Part shown: positions 1-6,776 of the stretch, in pieces
Numbering within the stretch: position 1 is the first letter of the stretch
Layout: each line of letters begins with the position of its first letter
DNA from: Paracoccaceae bacterium
GTDB taxonomy: Bacteria; Pseudomonadota; Alphaproteobacteria; Rhodobacterales; Rhodobacteraceae
Assembly (NCBI GenBank): GCA_019090405.1
Contig: JAHRVZ010000263.1
Span: 1-8,190, forward strand
DNA: 8,190 nucleotides
Direction: 5' to 3'
Program-made: the position numbers and the translations under genes
The notes under the pieces: model-generated
The model's database searches: none
Seen by the model: the letters and a program-made list of their open reading frames with translations, nothing else
Told to the model about the DNA's origin: nothing

Positions 1-2714
1 TCCAATTCGTCAAACGCCCCGGCGCGTGCCAGCATTTCCATCGGGCGTTTACCCACCCGCTTCAGATCAACCCGTCGCGCCATATCATAAAGCGTGGCAA
101 ACGGCTTATCCTTGCCGTCGACATTGCGCCCTTCTGTCACCAGCTTCATCGCCTCGACGCCAACGTTTTTCAAAGCGCCCAGCGCATAGACCAACGCGCC
201 ATCAACCACCTTGAACGTCGCGCCAGAGCGGTTCACGCATGGCGGCACATACGGCAGCTCAAGACCTTTTTTGACCTCTTCAAAATAAATGGCCAACTTA
301 TCGGTCAGGTGAATATCGCAATTCATCACCCCGGCCATAAATTCCACTGGGTGATTGGTTTTCAGCCACGCTGTCTGATAGCTGACCACCGCATAGGCCG
401 CCGCGTGGGACTTGTTGAAACCATAATTTGCGAACTTATCCAGCAGGTTCCAGACCTCGATTGCCGTGGCCTCTTTGACGTCATTTTCAGCCGCGCCTTT
501 CAGGAACTTGGGACGTTCCACATCCATCGCTTCCTGTAGCTTTTTACCCATCGCGCGGCGCAACAGATCAGCACCCCCCAGCGAATAACCCGCCATTTCC
601 TGCGCGATTTGCATCACCTGTTCCTGATAAACAATGATGCCCTGTGTCTCGTCCAGAATATAGTCGATTGAGGGATGCAGGTTTTCGCGTTCTTTCTGAC
701 CATTCTTGACCTCGCAATAAGTCGGAATATTCTCCATCGGCCCCGGACGATACAGCGCCACAAGGGCCACGATGTCCTCGATACAGTTGGGTTTCATCCG
801 TTTCAGGGCATCCATCATGCCCGAACTTTCCACCTGAAACACCGCCACGGTTTTTGCCGAGGCATAAAGTTCATAACTCGCCTCGTCATCCAACGGGATG
901 GCGTTGATTTCGTCTATGTTTCCCTCGGGTGGTTCGTAAAGCTGCCTGCCATCTGCAGCCAGATGCAAATGTCGACCAGACGCTTTGATCTGATCTACAG
1001 CATTCTGAATGACAGTCAGGGTTTTCAGGCCCAGAAAGTCGAATTTGACCAGCCCCGCCTGTTCAACCCATTTCATGTTAAACTGCGTGGCCGGCATGTC
1101 AGAACGCGGATCTTGGTACAGCGGCACCAATTCGTCCAACGGCCGATCCCCGATCACCACCCCCGCCGCATGGGTCGAGGCATTGCGCAACAGACCCTCG
1201 ACTTGCTGGCCATAGTCCAGCAACCGATCAACCACCTCTTCGGATTTCGCCATTTCGCGCAGGCGCGGCTCATCCGCCAAAGCCTTTTTAATGCTGACCG
1301 GTTTGACACCCTCGACCGGGATCATCTTGGACAGGCGATCCACCTGCCCGTACGGCATTTGCAAAACCCGCCCAATATCACGCACCGCAGCCTTGGATAG
1401 CAACGCACCAAAGGTGATAATCTGACCCACCCTGTCACGGCCATATTTCTGCTGAACGTATTGTATGACCTCTTCACGGCGGTCCATGCAGAAATCAATG
1501 TCAAAGTCGGGCATCGACATCCGTTCCGGGTTCAGGAACCGTTCAAACAGCAGCGAATAGCGCAGCGGATCAAGGTCAGTAATCGTCAGCGCATAGGCAA
1601 CCAGAGACCCCGCGCCAGACCCACGACCGGGGCCAACAGGAATGTCATGATCCTTGGACCATTTGATGAAATCCGCAACGATCAGAAAATATCCGGGAAA
1701 GCCTTTGTCTTCGATAATCTCAAGTTCAAATTCCAGCCGTTTCTGATAGTCCTCGACCGAACCGGCATGTGGAATTACCTCCAGCCGCCGCTGTAACCCT
1801 TCATTGGCCTGACGTCGCAATTCCTGGACTTCGTCATCGGCAAAATTGGGCAGGATCGGATCGCGCCGATAGGTCATAAAGGCGCAACGCTGGGCAATCT
1901 CAACCGTATTTTCAACCGCTTCCGGCAGGTCGGCAAACAGCGTCGCCATTTCCTGCTGGGACTTGAAATAATGCTGTGCGGTCAGACGGCGGCGATCGTC
2001 CTGTTGGTCGACATAGGCGCCGTCACCGATGCAGATCAGCGCATCATGCGCTTCGTACATGTCAGTTGTCGGGAAATAAACGTCATTGGTGGCCACCAAA
2101 GGCAGGTTCATCGCATAGGCCATTTCAATATGGCCCTGTTCGGTCATGCGTTCTGATTTGGGCTGGCCACCGTCCCCCGGATGTCGTTGCAATTCGATAT
2201 AAAGTCGGTCGGGAAATATCTTGGCCAGCCGCTGAACCAATGCCTCGGCCGCTGGTCGCTGGCTGTTTTGCAACAACATTCCAACCGGCCCATCAGGGCC
2301 ACCGCTCAGGCAGATCAGCCCGTCTGAGTGTTTTTCCAACTCGTCCAATGTAACCTGCGGAATTTGCCCGTCTTTGCCAATGTAAAGACAGGTATTCAGC
2401 TTCATCAGGTTGTTATACCCGGCCTCAGACTGGGCCAGCAGAACCAGTGGGGCTGGGGCTTTGGTTCGCTCTCCGGGTTGGACGGACAGAAAACTAAGGT
2501 CGACCTGACAGCCGACGATGGGTTGAATGCCCGCACCACTAAGCGTTACCGAGAATTCCAGTGCCGCAAACATGTTGTTGCTGTCGGTCATGGCGACGGC
2601 AGGCATCTCTGCCGCCGCACATAATCCGGCAAGCTTTTTCAGCCGCATTGCCCCCTCGAGCAGCGAATATTCAGTGTGAAGGCGCAGGTGAATGAATCGG
2701 GGAGTGTTTGTCAT
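1..2714 (-). CDS. dnaE: DNA polymerase III subunit alpha, partial (C-terminus off the left edge)
   Basis: Catalytic subunit of the replicative polymerase; it copies the chromosome in complex with the epsilon exonuclease and the beta clamp. Reading the minus strand gives one uninterrupted frame of 904 codons running off the window; DnaE proteins are usually about 1,150-1,200 residues, so roughly a quarter is missing. An N-terminal PHP domain begins with HLRLHTEYS (residues 9-17). The polymerase core shows GPGRGSGAGS (361-370), PDFDIDF with catalytic Asp403 and Asp405, and the third catalytic Asp559 in FDFLGLKTL. FNKSHAAAYA lies at 766-775. The tandem HhH, clamp-binding motif and OB fold would follow beyond the edge. 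The ATG at 2714 is the only sensible start, because an in-frame TAG lies four codons upstream. No clear Shine-Dalgarno is visible. The length and the spacing of the Asp triad match E. coli DnaE (401/403/555), so this is not PolC or the error-prone DnaE2, although DnaE2 is excluded only by motif resemblance. The gene is divergent from xdhA and functionally unrelated to it. Confidence 0.97.
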   Translation of the reverse strand, partial: MTNTPRFIHLRLHTEYSLLEGAMRLKKLAGLCAAAEMPAVAMTDSNNMFAALEFSVTLSGAGIQPIVGCQVDLSFLSVQPGERTKAPAPLVLLAQSEAGYNNLMKLNTCLYIGKDGQIPQVTLDELEKHSDGLICLSGGPDGPVGMLLQNSQRPAAEALVQRLAKIFPDRLYIELQRHPGDGGQPKSERMTEQGHIEMAYAMNLPLVATNDVYFPTTDMYEAHDALICIGDGAYVDQQDDRRRLTAQHYFKSQQEMATLFADLPEAVENTVEIAQRCAFMTYRRDPILPNFADDEVQELRRQANEGLQRRLEVIPHAGSVEDYQKRLEFELEIIEDKGFPGYFLIVADFIKWSKDHDIPVGPGRGSGAGSLVAYALTITDLDPLRYSLLFERFLNPERMSMPDFDIDFCMDRREEVIQYVQQKYGRDRVGQIITFGALLSKAAVRDIGRVLQMPYGQVDRLSKMIPVEGVKPVSIKKALADEPRLREMAKSEEVVDRLLDYGQQVEGLLRNASTHAAGVVIGDRPLDELVPLYQDPRSDMPATQFNMKWVEQAGLVKFDFLGLKTLTVIQNAVDQIKASGRHLHLAADGRQLYEPPEGNIDEINAIPLDDEASYELYASAKTVAVFQVESSGMMDALKRMKPNCIEDIVALVALYRPGPMENIPTYCEVKNGQKERENLHPSIDYILDETQGIIVYQEQVMQIAQEMAGYSLGGADLLRRAMGKKLQEAMDVERPKFLKGAAENDVKEATAIEVWNLLDKFANYGFNKSHAAAYAVVSYQTAWLKTNHPVEFMAGVMNCDIHLTDKLAIYFEEVKKGLELPYVPPCVNRSGATFKVVDGALVYALGALKNVGVEAMKLVTEGRNVDGKDKPFATLYDMARRVDLKRVGKRPMEMLARAGAFDEL

Positions 2715-2730
2715 GCGCTTAGGCTAGCGC
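2715..2730 (-). promoter_or_regulatory. Small inverted repeat abutting the dnaE start codon
   Basis: GCGCT (2715-2719) and AGCGC (2726-2730) are perfect inverted copies separated by six bases, directly against the dnaE ATG at 2714-2712. In the dnaE mRNA this would form a short GC-rich stem exactly where a Shine-Dalgarno sequence should lie, and no purine-rich Shine-Dalgarno is seen. It could modulate initiation, or simply be a chance five-base match. Confidence 0.35.
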
Positions 2731-2748
2731 AGCCGCGTGGCCAAGGAA

Positions 2749-2883
2749 ATGCGCATTGTGTATTTGAAGGGATTGATGAATAATTTGGCGAAAATAGCAC
2801 CTGATTATTCTGATATTTTTGAAGGTGTTTCAATTGATGAACTTGATCTACCTCAATTCAAGCTATTGTTACAACTTAATTAA
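2749..2883 (+). CDS. Possible small ORF, 44 aa, unknown function
   Basis: An ATG at 2749 opens a 44-codon frame ending in TAA at 2881-2883. A second in-frame ATG at 2776 has AAGGG four bases upstream and would give 35 residues. The product would be acidic and leucine-rich in its C-terminal half (SIDELDLPQFKLLLQLN), with no signal peptide or membrane span. I do not recognise it. The composition looks protein-like, but only about 12 of 44 third positions are G or C, very unlike the neighbouring genes. It also overlaps the best dnaE promoter candidate on the opposite strand. It may be a genuine small gene, the remnant of a larger foreign gene, or simply AT-rich promoter DNA without stops. It is not the start of xdhA, which lies 186 bases further on. 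Confidence 0.25.
   Translation: MRIVYLKGLMNNLAKIAPDYSDIFEGVSIDELDLPQFKLLLQLN
2804..2833 (-). promoter_or_regulatory. Candidate sigma70 promoter for dnaE
   Basis: On the minus strand, TTGAAA (2833-2828) is followed after 18 bases by AATAAT (2809-2804). Each box matches the TTGACA/TATAAT consensus at five of six positions. Transcription would begin near 2797, giving a leader of roughly 80 bases before the dnaE ATG. The surrounding DNA is AT-rich, which supports a promoter but also raises the chance of accidental matches. Confidence 0.45.
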
Positions 2884-2951
2884 ATCATAGTGAACGGGCC
2901 GGAAACGCCTATTCCAGAGAAATAAATGTTGCGCTGCAGCACAGCTTTTTC

Positions 2952-2979
2952 TTGCCAGATCACTGTTCGACTTTCTAAC
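2952..2979 (+). promoter_or_regulatory. Candidate promoter for the xdh operon
   Basis: TTGCCA (2952-2957; five of six to TTGACA) is followed after 16 bases by TCTAAC (2974-2979; four of six to TATAAT). It lies about 90 bases before the xdhA ATG. The -10 match and the spacing are mediocre. An operon inducible by purines might well use an activator with poor core boxes, but I see no confident operator. Confidence 0.25.
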
Positions 2980-3069
2980 GTGATGCTACAAACAGGGTCC
3001 GCCTTTCTTTCTATGTCGCATCGAAGGGAAACGCGGGGGGATGCAAGGGTAAAGCGACGGGTTCTGAAT

Positions 3070-4452
3070 ATGGACATCACGTTTCTTCTGAATGGAGAGA
3101 CCGTTGAATTGTCGGATGTTTCACCGACGATGACGTTGCTTGACTGGCTGCGCGAAGATCGGCATTTGACCGGCACCAAAGAGGGCTGCAACGAAGGCGA
3201 TTGCGGTGCCTGTACGGTGATGGTGACCGATTGTGACGGGGCCAAGGCGCTGAATGCGTGCATCCTGTTCATGCCACAGCTTCAGGGCAAAGCCGTACGG
3301 ACCGTCGAGGGTGTCAGCGGGCCAGACGATGAATTGCATCCGGTTCAGCAGGCGATGATTGATCATCATGGCAGCCAATGTGGATTTTGCACGCCGGGGT
3401 TTGTGATGTCGATGACCACAGCACATCTGAACGGTGAAACCGATTTTGACAGGCAACTGGCCGGAAATCTGTGCCGTTGCACCGGCTACGCTCCGATCAT
3501 TCGCGCGGCCAAGGCTGCGGCATCGCAACCCGTGCCAGTTTGGGTCAAAGACGCTGGACGGCGCGTGGTTGACCCTGCTTCTACACCGCAGAACCAACCA
3601 CCCTATGCCCCGGACAACAGCGATGCTTTGGCTGCGCTTTATGTGGCCAACCCGGATGCGGTTTTGGTGGCGGGTGCTACGGATGTGGGGCTTTGGGTGA
3701 CCAAGGGATTGCGCGATTTGGGAACTGTGATCTTTCTGGGCAATTGCGCCGACCTTAAGACCATTGCAATCGACAAAGACACTGTGCGCCTTGGCGCGAT
3801 GGTGGATATGAACGCGATGGGGGCGGCGATTAACGATCTGCATCCGTCTTACGGCGAGATGATCCGGAGATTTGCATCAGTTCAGGTGCGTGGTGCAGCA
3901 ACCGTTGGCGGCAATATTGCCAATGGCTCGCCCATTGGTGACAACCCTCCTGCGTTGATTGCATTGGATGCGGTTTTGCATTTGCGCAAGGGAGATTCGC
4001 GCCGGTCTTTGCCGCTTGAAGAATTTTTTATCACCTATGGCAAGCAGGACCGGCGGCCGGGCGAATTTGTCGAGGCCGTCAGTTTCCCACGCCAGACAGA
4101 TCGCCTGAAAGTTTACAAACTGTCCAAGCGATTTGATCAGGACATTTCTGCAGTTTGTGGTTGTTTCAACATCACGGTTGAAGGCGGTACAGTCACAGCA
4201 GCACGAATTGCATTTGGCGGCATGGCTGCGACACCCAAACGCGCAACTGCGGTTGAAACGGCTTTGATCGGGCAACCCTGGAATTCTGATACCATAGGCA
4301 CGGCACAAGCCGAATTTGATGTAGATTATCGGCCGATGACAGATATGCGCGCCTCGGCGCGGTATCGGTTGGCATCCGCCAAGGCGATGTTGGCGCGCTA
4401 TTACGCCGATGATCAGGGTGAACTGGTTTCAGTTCTGGAGGTGTCCGCATGA
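3070..4452 (+). CDS. xdhA: Xanthine dehydrogenase small subunit (2Fe-2S / FAD)
   Basis: Electron-transfer subunit of cytoplasmic xanthine dehydrogenase: it passes electrons from the molybdenum centre in XdhB through two iron-sulfur clusters to FAD and NAD+. It is 460 residues, close to Rhodobacter capsulatus XdhA (about 462). The plant-type ferredoxin domain carries Cys40, Cys45, Cys48 and Cys64; the second [2Fe-2S] domain carries Cys104, Cys107, Cys135 and Cys137 (QCGFC, NLCRCTGY). The FAD domain follows, with VLVAGATDVGLWVTK (198-212) and TVGGNIANGSPIGD (278-291), then the CO-dehydrogenase-flavoprotein C-terminal domain with LSKRFDQDISAVCG (351-364). The ATG at 3070 is chosen because MDITFLLNGE matches the family N-terminus. 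The frame stays open upstream to ATGs at 2926, 2983 and 3013, but that 48-residue extension is basic and unlike the family. The Shine-Dalgarno is weak (GACGGG about eight bases before the ATG). First gene of the operon. Confidence 0.95.
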   Translation: MDITFLLNGETVELSDVSPTMTLLDWLREDRHLTGTKEGCNEGDCGACTVMVTDCDGAKALNACILFMPQLQGKAVRTVEGVSGPDDELHPVQQAMIDHHGSQCGFCTPGFVMSMTTAHLNGETDFDRQLAGNLCRCTGYAPIIRAAKAAASQPVPVWVKDAGRRVVDPASTPQNQPPYAPDNSDALAALYVANPDAVLVAGATDVGLWVTKGLRDLGTVIFLGNCADLKTIAIDKDTVRLGAMVDMNAMGAAINDLHPSYGEMIRRFASVQVRGAATVGGNIANGSPIGDNPPALIALDAVLHLRKGDSRRSLPLEEFFITYGKQDRRPGEFVEAVSFPRQTDRLKVYKLSKRFDQDISAVCGCFNITVEGGTVTAARIAFGGMAATPKRATAVETALIGQPWNSDTIGTAQAEFDVDYRPMTDMRASARYRLASAKAMLARYYADDQGELVSVLEVSA

Positions 4453-6776
4453 GCGTTGCTAAATCTTTGCCCCATGACGCGGCCCGCCTGCATGTAACCG
4501 GAACCGCGCGTTATGTTGACGATATCCCGACACCCGCGAACGCATTGCATCTGGCATTTGGCAAAAGCACAATCGCGCGCGGGACAATCAACACGATGAA
4601 CCTTAAAGAGGTGAAGAACGCGCCCGGTGTTGTGGCAGTCCTGGTGGCTGATGATCTGCCTTTCGCCAATGACGTCTCCCCCTCTGCGCATGACGAACCA
4701 ATGCTGTCAGATGGCAGCGTTCACTACGTAGGGCAACCGGTTTTTCTGGTGGTGGCCACCAGCCATCTGGCTGCACGCAAAGCCGCCACGCTGGGACAGA
4801 TCGAATATGTCGAAGAAACCCCGATCCTGACAATCGAGGATGCGCTGGCGGCCAATGCCAGATTCGAAGAAGGTCCGAGAATCTACGAAAAGGGTGACGC
4901 CAAAGCGGCCATCAATGCTGCTGCCCGCGTGGTTGAGGGGACATTTGAAATCGGCGGGCAGGAACATTTCTATCTTGAAGGGCAGGCCGCATTGGCCTTT
5001 CCACAAGAAGGTGATGACATGCTGGTGCATTCATCTACCCAGCATCCTACCGAAATTCAGCACAAAGTGGCCGAAGCTTTGGGTGTGCCAATGCACGGTG
5101 TACGGGTTGAAATCCGTCGCATGGGCGGTGGTTTTGGCGGCAAGGAAAGTCAGGGCAACGCACTGGCCGTTTCTTGTGCGGTGGCGGCACGGTTGACTGG
5201 TAAGCCCTGCAAGATGCGCTATGATCGGGATGATGACATGATCATCACCGGCAAACGCCATGATTTCCGCATCTCTTATCAGGCTGGATTTGATGAAACC
5301 GGCCGCATCGCAGGCGTGTCGTTCATGCAGTATACCCGATGTGGCTGGGCGCAGGATTTATCGCTGCCGGTCGCGGATCGGGCGATGCTGCATTCTGACA
5401 ACGCCTACTTGCTGCCAGCCTGTCGTATTGAAAGCCATCGGCTGAAAACCAACATGCAAAGCGCCACCGCCTATCGTGGGTTTGGTGGGCCGCAAGGGAT
5501 GATCGCGATTGAGCGGGTGTTGGATCATATTGCACATGATCTGGGCAAAGATCCGGTCGAGGTGCGGTGTTTGAACTATTACGCCGCGCGGGGTGATGGT
5601 TTGGGAGCCTCCGGCGGGGATACTTCCAACCAAAATGAAGATAATACGACACCATACGGCATGGAAGTCGAAGATTTTGAGTTGCATGGGATGACTGCGT
5701 CTTTGCTTGAGAGTTCTGATTATGCGGCGCGGCGGGCAGCTGTGGCCGAATGGAACGCCAGTCATGAAACAGTCAAAAAGGGACTGGCGTTTTCTCCGGT
5801 CAAATTCGGGATATCGTTTACGTTGACGTTTCTTAATCAGGCAGGCGCATTGGTGCATGTGTATCAGGACGGGTCAGTTCATCTGAACCATGGCGGCACC
5901 GAGATGGGGCAAGGGTTGTTTCAGAAGGTGGCGCAAGTGGCCGCTTCGCGGTTTGGGATTGGGCTGGAGGCGGTGAAAATTACCGCAACAGATACTGCCA
6001 AGGTGCCAAACACATCGGCAACGGCGGCATCCTCGGGTAGTGATTTGAACGGAATGGCCGTGAAAGCGGCCTGTGATACGATCCGCGACCGGATGGCCGA
6101 GTTTCTGGCGCAACACCATCAGGCGGACGCTGAAACGGTTCAATTTGCGAATGGTCGGGTGACTGTCGGTGAAGCGGATTACAGTTTCGCCGAAGCCGCG
6201 GCGCTGGCCTATCAGGGACGGATCAGCCTGTCGGCCACCGGGTTTTACAAAACCCCAAAGGTCGAATGGGACCGGATTAAGGGCCACGGCCGGCCATTTT
6301 TCTATTTTGCCTATGGCGCGTCTATTACCGAAGTGGCCGTGGATACCTGGACCGGCGAAAACCGCATTTTGCGCACGGATATTTTGCATGACGCAGGTGC
6401 CTCGTTGAACCCGGATCTGGATATTGGTCAGGTTGAGGGCGCCTATGTGCAGGGGGCTGGCTGGCTGACAACCGAAGAGCTTGTCTGGGACGAGGCCGGG
6501 CAATTGCGCACACACGCGCCGTCGACCTACAAGATACCTGCCTGTTCGGATCGTCCGGACGTGTTCAACGTCGCACTTTGGGATGGCGAAAACCCGGAGG
6601 AGACGATTTATCGCTCTAAAGCCGTAGGAGAGCCGCCCTTTATGCTTGGGATTTCTGCATTTCTGGCCCTAAGTGATGCGATTTCTGCCTGTGGAGACAG
6701 CTATCCTGCATTGGATGCGCCAGCCACAGCCGAACAGGTCTGGTCAACGATCCAGAGAGTCCGAAATGGGGTTTGA
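4449..6776 (+). CDS. xdhB: Xanthine dehydrogenase large subunit, molybdopterin-binding
   Basis: Catalytic subunit that hydroxylates hypoxanthine to xanthine and xanthine to urate at a sulfurated molybdenum cofactor. It is 775 residues, matching R. capsulatus XdhB (about 777). By alignment from memory to the bovine enzyme, the key residues are all present: Gln198 (STQ; bovine Q767), Glu233 in GGGFGGKE (E802), Arg311 (R880), Arg343 and Phe345 in YRGFGGPQ (R912, F914), Phe457-Thr458 in GISFT (F1009-T1010) and the catalytic base Glu728 in AVGEPP (E1261). Keeping both the Glu802 and Arg880 equivalents argues for a purine substrate rather than an aldehyde or carbon monoxide. HGGTEMGQG (481-489) and DIGQVEGAYVQG (658-669) are further cofactor-contacting motifs. 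The start overlaps the xdhA stop (ATGA), with GGAGG at 4437-4441, seven bases upstream: a strong site and clear translational coupling. Confidence 0.97.
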   Translation: MSVAKSLPHDAARLHVTGTARYVDDIPTPANALHLAFGKSTIARGTINTMNLKEVKNAPGVVAVLVADDLPFANDVSPSAHDEPMLSDGSVHYVGQPVFLVVATSHLAARKAATLGQIEYVEETPILTIEDALAANARFEEGPRIYEKGDAKAAINAAARVVEGTFEIGGQEHFYLEGQAALAFPQEGDDMLVHSSTQHPTEIQHKVAEALGVPMHGVRVEIRRMGGGFGGKESQGNALAVSCAVAARLTGKPCKMRYDRDDDMIITGKRHDFRISYQAGFDETGRIAGVSFMQYTRCGWAQDLSLPVADRAMLHSDNAYLLPACRIESHRLKTNMQSATAYRGFGGPQGMIAIERVLDHIAHDLGKDPVEVRCLNYYAARGDGLGASGGDTSNQNEDNTTPYGMEVEDFELHGMTASLLESSDYAARRAAVAEWNASHETVKKGLAFSPVKFGISFTLTFLNQAGALVHVYQDGSVHLNHGGTEMGQGLFQKVAQVAASRFGIGLEAVKITATDTAKVPNTSATAASSGSDLNGMAVKAACDTIRDRMAEFLAQHHQADAETVQFANGRVTVGEADYSFAEAAALAYQGRISLSATGFYKTPKVEWDRIKGHGRPFFYFAYGASITEVAVDTWTGENRILRTDILHDAGASLNPDLDIGQVEGAYVQGAGWLTTEELVWDEAGQLRTHAPSTYKIPACSDRPDVFNVALWDGENPEETIYRSKAVGEPPFMLGISAFLALSDAISACGDSYPALDAPATAEQVWSTIQRVRNGV

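Larger units (their letters stand above)
2715..3069. other. Divergent intergenic region between dnaE and xdhA
   Basis: These 355 bases separate two divergently transcribed units and should hold both promoters. The dnaE-proximal part is very AT-rich (about 42 G+C in the 135 bases 2749-2883, or 31%, against about 55% in a sampled coding line). The part near xdhA returns to normal composition. Features seen are a minus-strand promoter candidate, a weaker plus-strand one, a possible short ORF, a small palindrome TTGT-T-ACAA (2866-2874) and a near-perfect nine-base inverted repeat (2829-2837 with 2853-2861). I see no tRNA, terminator, insertion sequence or recognisable riboswitch. No separate regulator gene is present here. 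Confidence 0.8.

Noticed and set aside
675..1400. 241-codon open frame on the plus strand inside dnaE
   Set aside because: It is the antisense shadow of the conserved polymerase core, including the catalytic Asp559 region; the His/Arg-rich product resembles no protein family I know.
2715..3069. CRISPR, tRNA, riboswitch or insertion-sequence remnant in the intergenic region
   Set aside because: I looked for repeats with spacers, cloverleaf arms, a purine-riboswitch-like core and terminal inverted repeats, and saw none beyond short AT-rich palindromes.
2880..3272. 130-codon minus-strand frame across the xdhA start
   Set aside because: It overlaps the xdhA ferredoxin domain, has low-complexity Ser/Gln-rich composition and no family resemblance; its position in the divergent region was the only attraction.
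3121..3843. 240-codon minus-strand frame within xdhA
   Set aside because: It lies opposite the clearly real iron-sulfur and FAD domains, has a His/Arg/Gln-rich composition typical of antisense reading, and shows no motif.
5874..6515. 213-codon minus-strand frame within xdhB, with another of 166 codons at 5358-5858
   Set aside because: Both are opposite conserved molybdopterin-binding sequence and have no recognisable domain or ribosome site.
6673..6765. Longer xdhC form starting at the ATG at 6673
   Set aside because: The extra 31 residues are antiphase xdhB sequence; the family N-terminus begins at 6766, where a ribosome site is present.
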